From Montifringilla adamsi (lineage: Eukaryota > Chordata > Aves > Passeriformes > Passeridae): a stretch of DNA of 64,000 nt. Positions within the stretch are counted from its first letter, which is position 1, and each line of letters opens with the position of its first letter. Under the pieces are notes generated by a model, which worked only from the letters and a program-made list of their open reading frames with translations, did no database searches and was not told where the DNA came from. Made by a program: the position numbers and the translations under genes. This document shows, piece after piece, positions 54,400-64,000 of this stretch. The stretch spans positions 266,150 through 330,149 of the forward strand of contig JAGGNK010007082.1 in assembly GCA_017590115.1 (NCBI GenBank). The letters are read 5' to 3'.

Positions 54400-55821
54400 A
54401 GCCTGATTATCCTTCTTTCCTTGGGCATATGTCCTGGAGGTTCCTTCAAGGAGATTGGACATGTCATCATCGTCATCATCATTATCATCATCATACCTGG
54501 AAGTTTGGTTACAGGCCACTGGAGCTGCTTTCCTTTTGGTGAACTTCCTCTCTGAGCCTTGTCTTCCTTCAATTCACGCACCCAAAGCACCAGCAGATTT
54601 TCCATCCCATCTCCTCATGTTTTCTCCACAATCGCGCAGGAAGAACCACAGCTCAGCTCGTGGGGTGTACCTTCTCTCTCCATCTGGGGAACGTCTGCGT
54701 TGGGTACCAGAACCTCTGATCTGTACTGCTGAGATTTGGAGAAGGTCTTCTTTAATCTCCTCTCTGAGCTTCTTATGATTCTCTTCTATCTTCTCTTCTA
54801 ATTTCTGCAGATGTGTGTGTGATTCTGGCATGTGTTGGGCCATGTACAGCATCTGCATATGCTGGGAGCTTCTTTGCCATATCAAGCACAGTCTCCTCAC
54901 TGTCATCCCGCTTCAAGATGGCTAAAGCAGAAGTGTATTCTTGTGGCCCAAGTCATACAAATTTTCGCCACATCACAGACGTGCATGGTACCAATTCTGG
55001 ATTTACAGTGTTTATGCCATCTGAGAAGACAATCTCTGCCACTGCCATTTCTCTGAGGCATTGGATCCCTTGTTTTATGGTCTTCCACTGGGTTTGCTAC
55101 ATATAGAGATCATCTGCACACAGATATCTTTGTGCTACACTTTCCAGGACCCATGCCCAGAGGCTGTGAGGGTTAACTCCCCTCATGATTCCTTGGTCGA
55201 TGATGGGGTCATGTGACAGGGATCCCCAATGCCTCACTTCAGTGCTGTCCAGAATTGTAGCTTTGCCTGCAGCATCCCAAAGATGGACTAACCAAGTAAT
55301 TATAGATTAATCAGGTTGTCGAGTGTAATCCTTTCTTAGGCCATGAAGGTCCTTCAGGGAGTAGGACTCAGTGGTGGCTTCTGATCTCTTTGACTCCTGA
55401 TTTTATGTTAGGAAGTGTTGAGGGTCCTTCTCCTGCATCATCGTCATCATCACCATCCACTGGTGGATCAGTCTTGTCTGTGCACTTTCTGCTTCTCGTG
55501 CTAGTAGCAGCAGCCATTGGTTGACGCTCAGTGTCTGGTTTAGCTACTGGCTTCGTAACTGGGGGGTTGGCTGCAGCCTGAGTGATTGGGATAGCTGCTG
55601 ATTTATCGCCCTGCCCCTTCCTCTGTCTGCTGCCCTACAGTATCTAGCAGTGTGCGATAAGCATAGGCCAGGGCTCAGCTTACTGCAATAAGATTTCTCT
55701 CCTTAGAGTCATCATGGCACTTCTCTTTCAGGTATTTCTCCACCTCAGCTGGATTCTGAATTTGTTCACGTGGAAAATGCCAGTCTACAGGATCAGAGAA
55801 TTCCTTCACGGTTTGGCCCAT
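54400..55821 (-). pseudogene. Retroviral gag, broken by stops
   Basis: A start codon at 55821 on the minus strand opens MGQTVKEFSDPVDWHF. A Gly after Met, as in gammaretrovirus-type Gag, suggests a myristoylation signal. The frame hits a stop near 55676 (IAVS then stop). Gag-like coding continues in other frames through 55.6-54.5 kb with several stops and shifts. Two acidic runs are visible on the minus strand, GDDDDDAGEG near 55440 and YDDDNDDDDDD near 54470, each encoded by a GAT repeat. No intact zinc knuckle is seen here. Confidence 0.75.
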
Positions 55822-56311
55822 ATCCTCCCATTTTCCACACCTGGGTCTACTTCTGGGTCAGCGGTCTCATCAGCCCCTCTAGAAATCTCAGCCCTCATTC
55901 TAGAGGAGCTGCAGACTGTACAGAGGAAGCTTACCAGATTAAATACCAGAAAGATGGTCTATTTAGTATTCAGGGGAAACTGAACATTCTTCAATAGTGA
56001 TGTAACAGATTCAGAGGAGAAAAAGGAAAGCAAAGGCTAAAAAGCCTCATCCCCTGTTCCTCCTCCAACAAACTGGGTGCATAACCATAACCATGACCCA
56101 TACACACCTGGAACAGACCCCAGCACCTTTATAAACATCCCAGAAGTCATTATCACCAAGCCCAGCCCAATAGCTATTCTAGTCCATGCCCCTCTACTGC
56201 AAAAACTACATATTAAGGACAATACCTGCCGCTCCTCCTGGCTAGCTGATGACAAGGGTGGGTGGGCAGCTGGCAGATCCCCCCTGGAGCCCTGTTGAAT
56301 CCCAGCTACAG

Positions 56312-56770
56312 TGACGGTGCAGCATAAAACACAGAGCAGCACACCGGCCCCGGGGTAACTTTATTTGATGGTAAAACTTCCCTCTTCTGTGTCCCGGAAC
56401 CCCGAACAGGGGGCAGATAGGAGCTTATATATGGGGGGCCAGGTCTCAGGGGAGGGTACAATCTTTAACAAATCAGGAGAATTGGGAGTAAAAAACCAGG
56501 TGGGGAATACAATGTATAAACCAATAAAAATCACAAGGGAGGAGAACAGTTTCAGTGAACTAATAAAGTCTGGAGAAAAACAAAACTGACAGGGAAGTTT
56601 CTTGAAAGAAGGCAGGTTCAAAAAGAAACTGGCATCTAATAACAAAAAGTGACGAAAGTTCTGGGAAAAGGGCAGAAACAAAAAGGAAACAACATAAAGA
56701 CTACAAAATTACAAATCAAACAATAAGCCTACTAATAAAACAAAAAACACACCACAACAAATACCATGAT
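56312..56770 (-). mobile_element. 5' LTR of the minus-strand provirus
   Basis: On the minus strand a TATATAAG box lies at 56431-56424, followed about 60 bases later by AATAAA at 56365-56360, then a short U5 ending near GTCA at 56312. This is the U3-R-U5 order of a retroviral LTR. Just inside, TGGGATTCAACAGGG (from 56304) may be a decayed primer binding site. gag starts about 480 bases further in. The U3 outer edge is uncertain. Confidence 0.75.
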
Positions 56771-57440
56771 GGTTTTCTCCTTGAGCCAGGTCTTATGAGC
56801 TCTCAGAGAACCTATCACACTTTAGATAGCTCAGCTACCTCAAATGGCATAAAATCAGCAGGATGGCTTCTGAGGTAGTGTTGGAAACAGAAAAGTTTTA
56901 ATAAAAGGCAAAATAACAAAGCTCTTACAGAGAAAAACTGAGCCAGGGGCAAGATGTTCTTGCTCCTGCTAAAACACCCCACAAAAGCAATTATTTCCTT
57001 TGTTCTCTTCTTTTTCTGGTGAATTACCTACATGGGACCGTTTGACCTCTGTCCAGTTGGGTAGCCCTAGGTTTGAGATGAAGTCCCAAAGGTCTTATGA
57101 CGTGTCTCTTTACCAAACTGAGGAGAGAAACTTCTGGGCTTTTTGCCTTTTTAAGGAGACAAAGGATGATTTGGTCACTCCATCAACAGGGGGCACATTC
57201 CTACAATACCGGAGCTATTTCTGAATAAGAAAATAAACCTAGAGACCACAGAGATGTTAAGACCTCAAAAAAACCTTAGGACCAGAAACACATTCCAGCA
57301 TACACCCCAAGAGACATCATGAATTCAAACAACATGGCTACTACCTGCTTTATCCCAATACAGAGTAATTGCAACCAAAATGCAATCAGAACAGGGTTTT
57401 TTTTCCACTCTCTTGAGCCACACGTTGGTCACCAAAAATT
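56771..57440 (-). mobile_element. Internal leader of a second provirus with primer binding site
   Basis: On the minus strand the 18 bases at 57434-57417 are TGGTGACCAACGTGTGGC, six bases after the LTR end. The first eight match the tRNA-Trp primer binding site used by avian leukosis-type viruses. The rest diverges. The following 650 bases contain no readable gene and meet another LTR-like block on the left. Confidence 0.6.
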
Positions 57441-58048
57441 TGTCCGGGTTTAAGGTAAATTTGGGAGAAAACCTCCAAAAGGGGGGCCCCCCCAGAAAGC
57501 AAACCCACACAGCCCCTCCACCCACCCGGTTCAGGAAAAATTTCCTCAGAGAGAAGTGGAAAAAAACTCTTTATTTAACAGGCAAAGCACTCCCCAGCAC
57601 AAAAATGAACAATACCAGATGACAAAACTTATTCACTGCTCTGAAGAGATGACAAATTCAGAAAGTCTCTCCTGTGGGTGGTGGCTCTGTTATCAATCCC
57701 TCTGGCCCTGGGAAAGGCCGCTGCCCAGAGCAGGCCCCAGTGGGCCACAACATGTGAGCTCTTGGTGCTACCCAGGTCCCAGTCCGGAGGAGGTTCAAAC
57801 AGTTCCCAGAAAAGGGAAAGAAAAAAAACAGTCCAGGGAGAACTCTGCCTCAGCTAGCTAAACTAGCTAAAAAGCAAAGGAGCGCTCTGTTCTACTCTGT
57901 CCATGCCCAGACAACACAGTTCCAGGGCAGAATGTGGAGGAGTGAGTGCAGTCTCTGATAACAAACTCCGTGCTTCTTCTTGTCCCTGCCTTTGCTCTCA
58001 GAACCAGTCTTGAAGGTACACAATATAATATCCAACATAAACAGAACA
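57441..58048 (-). mobile_element. LTR of a second endogenous retrovirus
   Basis: The plus strand begins TGTCCGGGTTTAAGG. On the minus strand an AATAAA signal (in TTAAATAAAGAGTTTTTTTCC) lies about 120 bases before the CA end at 57441, followed by a PBS. The interior (AACATGTGAGCTCTTGGTGC, AACTCTGCCTCAGCTAGC) is a family I recognise from songbird genomes. The right border near 58048 is where plus-strand integrase coding resumes, so this element appears to have landed in an older one. Confidence 0.8.
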
Positions 58049-58440
58049 CACGATTGGTGATACAGCATCATAACGTCACACTAGGACAGAAAGTTAAACA
58101 GTGCAATGGACTAATTAAGGCTACCTTGAAGGCACTTGGCAGTGGAACCTTCAGAAATTAAGAAATGAACTTAACAAAAACCACCTGGATGGTCAACACC
58201 CGAGAGTCCACCAGTCAAACTGGTCCTGCCCAGTCTGAACCCTTGCACACAGTAGATTAAGTCCCTGTGGTACACATGAAAGGTGTTTCAGGAAAGAGTG
58301 TTTGGATTAGTCCTACCTCAGGCAAAGGCAAATCCATCTGCGGGATTGTTTTTGCTCAAAGACCTGGTTACACTTGGTAGGTAATGCAGAAAGATAGAGA
58401 AGCCCATTGTGTACCACATCAAAACCTAGTCTTAAGTGAG
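58049..58440 (+). pseudogene. ERVL-type integrase C-terminal remnant, opposite strand
   Basis: The plus strand reads QKVKQCNGLIKATLKALGSG followed by TTWMVNTRESTSQTGPAQSE and VPVVHMKG, with in-frame stops. It is a paralogue of the integrase in the minus-strand provirus but more decayed and in the opposite direction. It is truncated on the left by the inserted LTR and runs on the right into a plus-strand LTR, as at the 3' end of an ERVL. Confidence 0.8.
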
Positions 58441-58446
58441 AACTGT

Positions 58447-59259
58447 GTGTAAAGTTTCATCCTATAGAGTTTATTGATTTGGGTATGATACAGATAGCAA
58501 TAGAATAAAGGGTGAATAATATCTTAGGTTGGAAATGCAAGATGTGGCTGGGGGTGTATATTCTATTGCCATCTGTTAGATGTGGGGCAGTTATCTTCTG
58601 TTAATAAGGCCACCTGTTAAAACCAGGTGGGGCAGTTTACTTTATCTCTTCCACAACCAATCCTCCCTCCAGAAAATATCTTCTGTTAATGGACCAGTGA
58701 GTGTCACTTCATGATTGATAAAATTACAGCATCCCATTGTGAGATGCTCAACCCAAGAGGAGGAGCCAAACATTCCTACCTAGATAGAATCTGAAACTTG
58801 GATCACCACAGCAGCCTCTTCCCACTGAATTCCCAGAGGACCAGCTCACTTCTCCACTGGACACATAGAGGAAGACCAGGCCCATCTACACCACCACTAG
58901 ACCTTCAGAGGAAAACTCCACCCTTCAACAGGATCACTGCTCCAACAGAACCACACCTGCCATTCCAGGAGGGCTGCAGCCACCATTTAATCAGACTGCT
59001 ACCAACACCCTGACTAACAGGGTGTCAGGCTGTATTCTGGTTCTCTCAGTGTTGTTTTGTATGACTGCATTTTTATTTTTACATTTTCTTTTAATTTTTT
59101 ATTTTTTCCTAAAAAAGAACTGTTATTCCCACTCCCATATCTTTGCCTGAGAGCCCCTTAATTTCAAAATTATAATAATTTGGAGGGAGGGGGTTGCATT
59201 TTCCGTTTCAGGAAGGCTCCTGCCTTCCTTAGCAGACACCTGTCTTTTCAAACCAGACA
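58447..59259 (+). mobile_element. 3' LTR of the plus-strand ERVL element, about 810 bp
   Basis: Starts near TGTAAAGTTTCATCCTATAG and ends near CAAACCAGACA. Recognisable blocks are GGCCACCTGTTAAAACCAGG, CTAACAGGGTGTCAGGCTGT, AACTGTTATTCCCACTCCC and ATAATTTGGAGGGAGGGGG, all from a widespread avian ERVL LTR. It directly follows the integrase remnant on the same strand. Its left edge is approximate. Confidence 0.82.
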
Positions 59260-59727
59260 AGTAGCTATATTATAGCTAGCAAAGAAATAGTATAGATTAC
59301 GAGTCAATGTAATTTACCACCAAATAATGATGGTGTTCACAGAGTTCTTTCACTCAGCCCTCAAAGGAGTAACTGCAAGGCAGCATGCCAAATCTGGGTA
59401 GAGACCCCCACATATTTCCAGGGAATATGCAGAAAACTTCTGCTTTGTGCAAGTTTGATGTAGCTTTCATAGTTTGTAAAACAGAGTCAGTCACTAATTG
59501 CAGCTTATCTTTCCACAGCAAGAAGTTTACTGTCAGCTACAAGTGTCAGTTCCATGGTGCCTGATGAGAGAAGCGGTCTTTAGAGAGTTATCCCACCAAT
59601 TAGCAAGAACAAACAATAGATAAACTCTCGTGGCAGGGGAGATGCCCTGCCACAACAGGGCACTCTGCTGTGCCTTGCCTGGTCTCTTATGGGCAGAGCC
59701 CAGCAGGTGCACAGCCTGGGCTCTGCT
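59260..59727. other. Unassigned sequence before the FSIP2-like segment
   Basis: I see no gene or named repeat between the ERVL LTR and the FSIP2-like coding stretch. A short inverted repeat (CAGGGGAGATGCCCTG) lies near 59635. Confidence 0.4.
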
Positions 59728-59738
59728 CCAGCTGGGAA

Positions 59739-59912
59739 TGTCCTTCTTACAATCTGGATGATCCCTACGGCCACCACCTGAATCTGCAATACAACTGCCT
59801 GCATGACCCCCATCTTCAGGGCTACCACAAGCGCAAGGACATCCTGCAGATGCTGAAGAAACAGGGCTGCGGGTATCCAAAGAACAGAGCCAGGAAGCAA
59901 GCACAGGAGTAA
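59739..59912 (+). pseudogene. FSIP2-like N-terminal fragment (single block, stop at 59910)
   Basis: The frame gives SYNLDDPYGHHL, then LHDPHLQGYHKRKDIL and LKKQG, then leaves the family and stops after KQAQE. The pattern [N-L-x-D-P-Y ... L-H-D-P-H-L-x-x-Y-x-K-R-K-D-I-L-x-x-L-K-x-x-G] is, from memory, the N-terminal signature of fibrous sheath-interacting protein 2, a sperm-tail protein that binds AKAP4. A CAG acceptor-like site (CTCTGCTCCAG) lies at 59731. It could be one exon of an FSIP2-like gene (a family that is multicopy in some birds), a duplicated exon, or a dead copy. The usual continuation (…ITSNNK-type) is absent, so I favour a broken or divergent copy. Confidence 0.5.
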
Positions 59913-59914
59913 AG

Positions 59915-60142
59915 CTGCCTGCCTTAGGACCACAGCTCCATGCAAAAACAACTGGCTATGCCAAAACCATGGAGACTGAGAATCCTGCAGTGGTGAAGGG
60001 GAGCTTTGTGAGAGAAAGGAGTCCAGCAAGCTCAGGCAACACTTTGGACATAAGGACCATGGCAAATTGGATTGTTCAGTCTGTGTTGGAGCAGGTTGTT
60101 CGGCATAGGCATGCACCAACCTGCAGACAGAATTTTCAATGA
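59915..60142 (+). pseudogene. Second open stretch downstream of the FSIP2-like block, other frame
   Basis: In a shifted frame, 75 codons are open from 59915 to a TGA at 60140. They include a Met at about 59969 and read METENPAVVKGSFVRERSP and MANWIVQSVLEQVVRHRH. Codon use looks protein-like and the MANWIVQSVLEQ helix is plausible, but I cannot assign it to a family. It may be part of the same FSIP2-like gene in another exon or frame, or chance. Confidence 0.35.
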
Positions 60143-60382
60143 CCTGTCCCAAACCCAGCCACATCCCATGGTGGAGAGGAGAGCTGTGCTGCTGAGGACA
60201 CTCTCCCCTCCTTGGACCCACAGTTTTCCCAACAGCCCATCCCTCCAGAGGATCCAAAGCCCCCTGCCCAGGCCAGAGCACGGTGCAGATCAGTGCACCT
60301 AAAGTTCATCTGAGGCAAGTGAGGCATGTGGCAGGAGAGCTGAAGGGCCTCTAGACATCAAACCTCACAGCTTTGTTCCATC

Positions 60383-60388
60383 AATAAA
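60383..60388 (+). terminator. Poly(A) signal AATAAA
   Basis: CATCAATAAAGTGTTTAC, with a T/G-rich stretch (CTTGCTTGTGCTTCC) about 15-30 bases downstream. It could end a plus-strand transcript containing the FSIP2-like segment. Confidence 0.5.
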
Positions 60389-60589
60389 GTGTTTACTCCA
60401 AGGCCTTGCTTGTGCTTCCTCCAAACCAGGCCAAACTGCATCCATGCATTTTCCCTGTTCCGCCATATCTCCCCTCCCAATCTCCTCCCACAACCTGCCC
60501 AGAAGTCTCCAGGATCCCCCAGGACCTCCCCAGAGCCACCCAGGACCCTCCCAGGACCATCTACCCTCCTATATCTCCCACCCAGGTCT

Positions 60590-61860
60590 CTGTACTACCC
60601 ATATGCCTCCCATATATATCTCTTCCCTCCAGGATCTCCAGGACTTCCTGAATCCCCCCAAGGAGTCCTCAGCTCCCTGTGCCTGTCATATCTCTCCCAT
60701 ATCTCCTCTCCATGACACCCCCAGTATCCACCCCATTTTCTCACCCATCTATCCACTCGGGACCCCCTAGCTTCCTGTATCCCCTCATATTCCCCCCCAT
60801 ATCTCCCCTTATTTCCCCTACCAGACCCCTGAAGGACCCCCTCAGCCCCCTCCAGATAGTTCCACATTCCCCTTGCCCTGCCCCAGGACTGCCCCAGGAT
60901 GACTTGTACCTGATGGTGGAGAGCCAGTGTCCCCCATATCTCCCCTCACAGAGCCCCCAGGATCCTCCCCAGATCCCCCCCAGCAGTGGAGTGCCACCCA
61001 GAGGACGAGGGTGGGTGGGGGGTGGAAGACCATGGAGTAGCTGGTGGTGGGCAGGGGGCTTCTCCCCCCAAGCCCCAACCACTCCCAAGGGCCCCCCCTC
61101 ACAGCAGGAACTGGAACAGCTCTGAGAAGAAAATGCCTTCATATGTGTGGCCTGGGGAGGTGACCCCAAAATCAAGGGGTCCCCAAAATCAGGAAGGGAC
61201 CCTGGACCCTAAGAAGCTGGGACCCCTAAAGCCCCACCCAGATAAAAGGAGAAAATGGCCTCAGCTCTGTGGCCCCCCCCCCNAACCAGCCCCCTCCCCA
61301 CCTCCAAAGATATAGAGCAAGTCACCCACCAGCCCATATCTCACCAGCCACCTCAGCCCATATCTCCCCTATTCCAAATTTCCTCCAGCCCCCCAAATTC
61401 CCCTGAAGGTCTCCCAGCCCATTCAGCCCTCCCCAAAGTTCCCCAGACCTCCCCTTTGACTCTCTAAAGCTCCTTCCCATCTCCAAACAAATAGATCCAG
61501 CTGTCTCCCAGCCCCTTAAAACTACCCAACTACCCCTCCCCAAATTCCTCCAGCACCTCCAACCCCCCCAGCCCTGCTCTGTCCTGTAGAACCCCAAAAC
61601 TTTCCCTAAACACCCCTAGAACTCCCCTCAGTGCTCCTCCTGACCTCCAATCACGTAGAGCTGCCAACCCCAGCCCCCAGACACCACCATCTTGCCCCCA
61701 TTCTGAATTTTCCCTGACTCCCCCAAACTCCCCAGGCCCCCTGGTCTTGTATCTGCCCCAAATCCCCCCAGGATTCACCCAGGACCCCCTGAGCCCCCTC
61801 CCCACCTCCAAAGACATAGAGCCACTCATCCACTAGTGCAGCAAGGGTTGGGGGTCTCTG
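60590..61860 (-). repeat. C-rich tandem array carrying kelch-like exon units
   Basis: The plus strand is an unusually C-rich, pyrimidine-biased tract. On the minus strand, four units at about 160-175-bp spacing each encode a kelch blade core ending near a GGAG/GT or GGAG/AT border: LVDEWLYVFGG (61836-61804), WQLYVIGG (61666-61643), GDSWIYLFGD (about 61508-61473) and RYGLVGDLLYIFGG (about 61341-61300). GGAGATATGG (RYG) recurs further left at about 60700, 60800 and 60940, suggesting more decayed units. The phase at the unit ends is the same, so this could be short exons with tiny repeated introns. I cannot name the protein. Attractin/MEGF8-type propellers are one possibility only. Confidence 0.6.
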
Positions 61861-61943
61861 GGGAGGTTTTGGGGGTCTGGGGAAGGCGACACGAGAGTTT
61901 GGGGGGCTCTACTTAGCTTTAAGTAGACTCTGGGTGGAAAAGT

Positions 61944-62450
61944 TGTTATAGATAGATAACGTGATGGATTGGCTTTTGCAACTAAGGGATGAAAATTGTA
62001 TATATGTTAAAAGATATGTAGTTATGTTATCATAGTCTTGTTGTTTAGACATCCTCTGTTCTCCCCACAGTCCACTTCCCCCCGCAGTATTATTGCTGCC
62101 AGACAGCCTTGGTTGTGAAGTTCTTGTGAAGGGAGGCCATGTATGTGTCCCTTGCGTGGGATGGGAAAAGCCTGTTGCTAGCAGGCACAGCATGACAGCA
62201 CCTCACCTCCAGTCAAGTGGCAAGAAAGTCTCCACCAATAGACGGTGAAGAAGAATTGACAGACAGACTTTGGGAGGGGCCAGGATTGGCTGACGCAACC
62301 CCCAGGAACTGAAATATTTGTTGATGAGCACATGGCAGTTTCCTTCCCTGCTCACAACTCTGCAATTTCTCCTTATTCAGTCTTGTGTGAAACAGAGTTG
62401 AGGATAAAGAATTTTTTCTAAATTTTAATAACGGATAAAATAAGAGACAA
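61944..62450 (+). mobile_element. LTR-like element
   Basis: Begins TGTTATAGATAGATAACG and passes through CAGTATTATTGCTGCCAGAC and GGCCAGGATTGGCTGACGCA to ATAAAGAATTTTTTC and AATAAGAGACA. I recognise the blocks as a songbird LTR family. The TG start is clear. The right end and target duplication are not. Confidence 0.6.
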
Positions 62451-62940
62451 AAATCCAGTGCTGGGGTGCTCCTGGCCAACAGCCAAAGAATACACTGGTA
62501 TATACAGACAGTGTTATTTTTATACAGTTACATCACTGAGAGACATGCACATTCATGTGCTCCGTATATTATTCAAACATTCCTTCGAACTTTCTGATGT
62601 TTTGGGAACTCCTTTGTTTGATTTCTTCTCACTCTGGCTTATCTGCGTGACATCCTGGGTATCAGGACAATGTATTTTATTTCTTCTTATGTCTACATCC
62701 TGATGTATTACATCCTCTGATAAGGATTTAGTATGTCCTCCTTAAATTTAACATGGTATTCTCTAGTTGTCCTCCAGTGCTCTGGTTTGCATCACAGTTA
62801 TCTTATCAGTTGGACGGGTCTTCAGTGGATGGCCTTACACTGTTGTTCTTAGTTACACAAAAGCCTTTTCTATAGTACAAGACGTTGATCACACTATTAT
62901 TTCCATAAACGATATATAGATATTATATTCATTAGACTAC
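62451..62940. other. Unassigned, possibly retroviral
   Basis: About 490 bases between two LTRs with no readable protein. It could be leftover internal sequence of the left-hand element. Confidence 0.35.
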
Positions 62941-63628
62941 TGTGAAATACAAAGCTGTGTTTTGTGTCAGGTTCATACAGGCAACGTGTGTATTTGTGAT
63001 TGTGATATGTGTGGAAACCAACCATGGGACACTTCTAATTCTAATAAATTCTAATAAATTCTAATTCTAATAAATATTCTAATATTCTAATAAATATTCT
63101 AATAAATTCTAATAAATAACTGAGGAAGTAAAGCATGGAAGAAGGCCTTTGAACCTGTCCTTTGTTTGCAATTAACCTTTATAAGTCTTAAGTTGATTTA
63201 GAAGCATTCGAATTAAAGTTTTAAGGATGTTGCTGTTTGACAGGAACTTTCTGCTTCTAGCTAAAAAGAGTTTTGCAATAATAACCTTTTGAAGTATAAT
63301 TTTAGAATATTGCTTGTAGTAAGGATCTTTGAAACTAGAGCTTTAGAATATATAAACCGATCTGGGGATACTCCTTTCTGGGATACATCCTGAGAAAAAC
63401 TATATCACAATAGTGTATAGAATTGTGATGTAAAAATTTGGAATACAAACTGCTGAGAAAGTTTATGAGTAGCCCTATAAATATCTGTAAGCCCCAACTA
63501 CCGGTGTGCAGTTGGAGGGAAAACTTCCCCCGGTGTACCCAGTGCTGTATTGCTCATACTTTACCATATTAATTAATAAATTGATTGCTGCTTGAATATT
63601 GGCCTAGTCAAGCTTCTCATTTATAACA
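62941..63628 (+). mobile_element. Complete solo LTR, 688 bp, TSD CTAC
   Basis: Begins TGTGAAATACAAAGC and ends TTTATAACA. CTAC occurs immediately before (62937-62940) and after (63629-63632), a 4-bp duplication as in class I (gamma-like) elements. Plus-strand signals: TATAAATA near 63476 and AATAAA near 63574, in the right order for U3-R-U5. An AATTCTAATAA-type tandem repeat lies inside U3. No internal sequence follows. Confidence 0.82.
63036..63117 (+). repeat. Imperfect tandem repeat of TAATTCTAATAAAT type
   Basis: About eight imperfect copies of an ATTCTAATAAAT-like unit of 6-15 bases inside the U3 part of the solo LTR. Confidence 0.9.
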
Positions 63629-63632
63629 CTAC

Positions 63633-64000
63633 TATTTCTATGAGCAATACAGTGCATACTTAAATTGATAGATTATATTAAATTCACAAGCAGCTACAAA
63701 GAGTTACAATTGGTATTATTTCTAAATAAATATAATCACAGACAACATACAAAAGCTGATTCATAAATGCAACAGCCAATAGTATGCAGTCATTTTACAC
63801 AGTCTTTTATTGTAATTCTGCTAAGGTTTAATAAACCTTTGAAATTTTAAAAGTAGAGCATCATTTCTCACAAAGTTACGATTCAAAATCCGATTAAGAC
63901 ATTAATCTTCTTCCCTGAGAAGAAGTCCACGTCAATTAGTAAAGCTTTCGAAAATAAATTAAATGCATTCAGCTGATTGAAATGATGATGGCTCATGCTT
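63633..64000. other. No recognisable gene
   Basis: AT-rich sequence to the window end. I see no gene or clear repeat boundary. Confidence 0.5.

Noticed and set aside
56287..56304. TGGGATTCAACAGGG as a firm primer binding site
   Set aside because: Position is right, but the sequence does not match a tRNA 3' end that I can name, so it is mentioned only as possible.
59580..60281. 233-codon minus-strand open frame
   Set aside because: It lies antisense to the FSIP2-like segment. Its Leu-rich content is what the reverse complement of that coding sequence gives, and I see no family match.
60389..61125. Proline/serine-rich plus-strand frames
   Set aside because: They are translations of the C-rich repeat itself. 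The meaningful signal is on the minus strand (kelch cores).

Overview
The window looks like nuclear DNA from a bird, most likely a passerine. It contains spliced vertebrate exons of an ITCH orthologue, several 3' fragments of CR1 LINEs (the typical avian LINE), and LTR families that I recognise from songbird genomes. The species cannot be named from the sequence alone.

Region 1 (about 0.66-40.5 kb, minus strand): the 5' half of ITCH, a HECT-type E3 ubiquitin ligase. A CpG-island promoter at about 39.9-40.7 kb feeds a non-coding first exon ending at 40490. A 25-kb first intron follows, then nine coding exons running from 14944 down to 658. Together they encode 397 residues: start Met, C2 domain, Ser/Thr-rich linker, proline-rich segment, WW1 and WW2. 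All splice phases join without a break and the last exon in the window ends in phase 0. WW3, WW4 and the HECT domain lie beyond the left edge. The introns hold CR1 fragments, one complete solo LTR with clean ends (16253-16890) and simple-sequence tracts.

Region 2 (about 40.7-52.4 kb): starts with a CR1 insertion abutting the CpG island. I recognise no gene in the rest, apart from another CR1 fragment at about 44.1-44.9 kb.

Region 3 (about 52.4-59.3 kb): a graveyard of nested endogenous retroviruses. A minus-strand provirus remnant has an LTR with TATA box and poly(A) signal, a gag starting MGQT, a protease and an integrase. It is broken by stops, a 204-base assembly gap and an inserted solo LTR with a 5-bp target duplication. 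One open frame of 169 codons fuses integrase, nucleocapsid-like and reverse-transcriptase-like pieces. A second LTR with a tRNA-Trp-like primer binding site interrupts a plus-strand ERVL-type integrase, which runs into a long plus-strand ERVL LTR.

Region 4 (about 59.3-64 kb): an FSIP2-like coding fragment followed by a second open stretch and a poly(A) signal, then a C-rich tandem array that on the minus strand encodes at least four kelch-like blades at about 170-bp spacing, then two further LTRs. The kelch array is the most unusual part of the window. It may be a piece of a GC-rich microchromosome-type gene, locally amplified, or wrongly joined during assembly.
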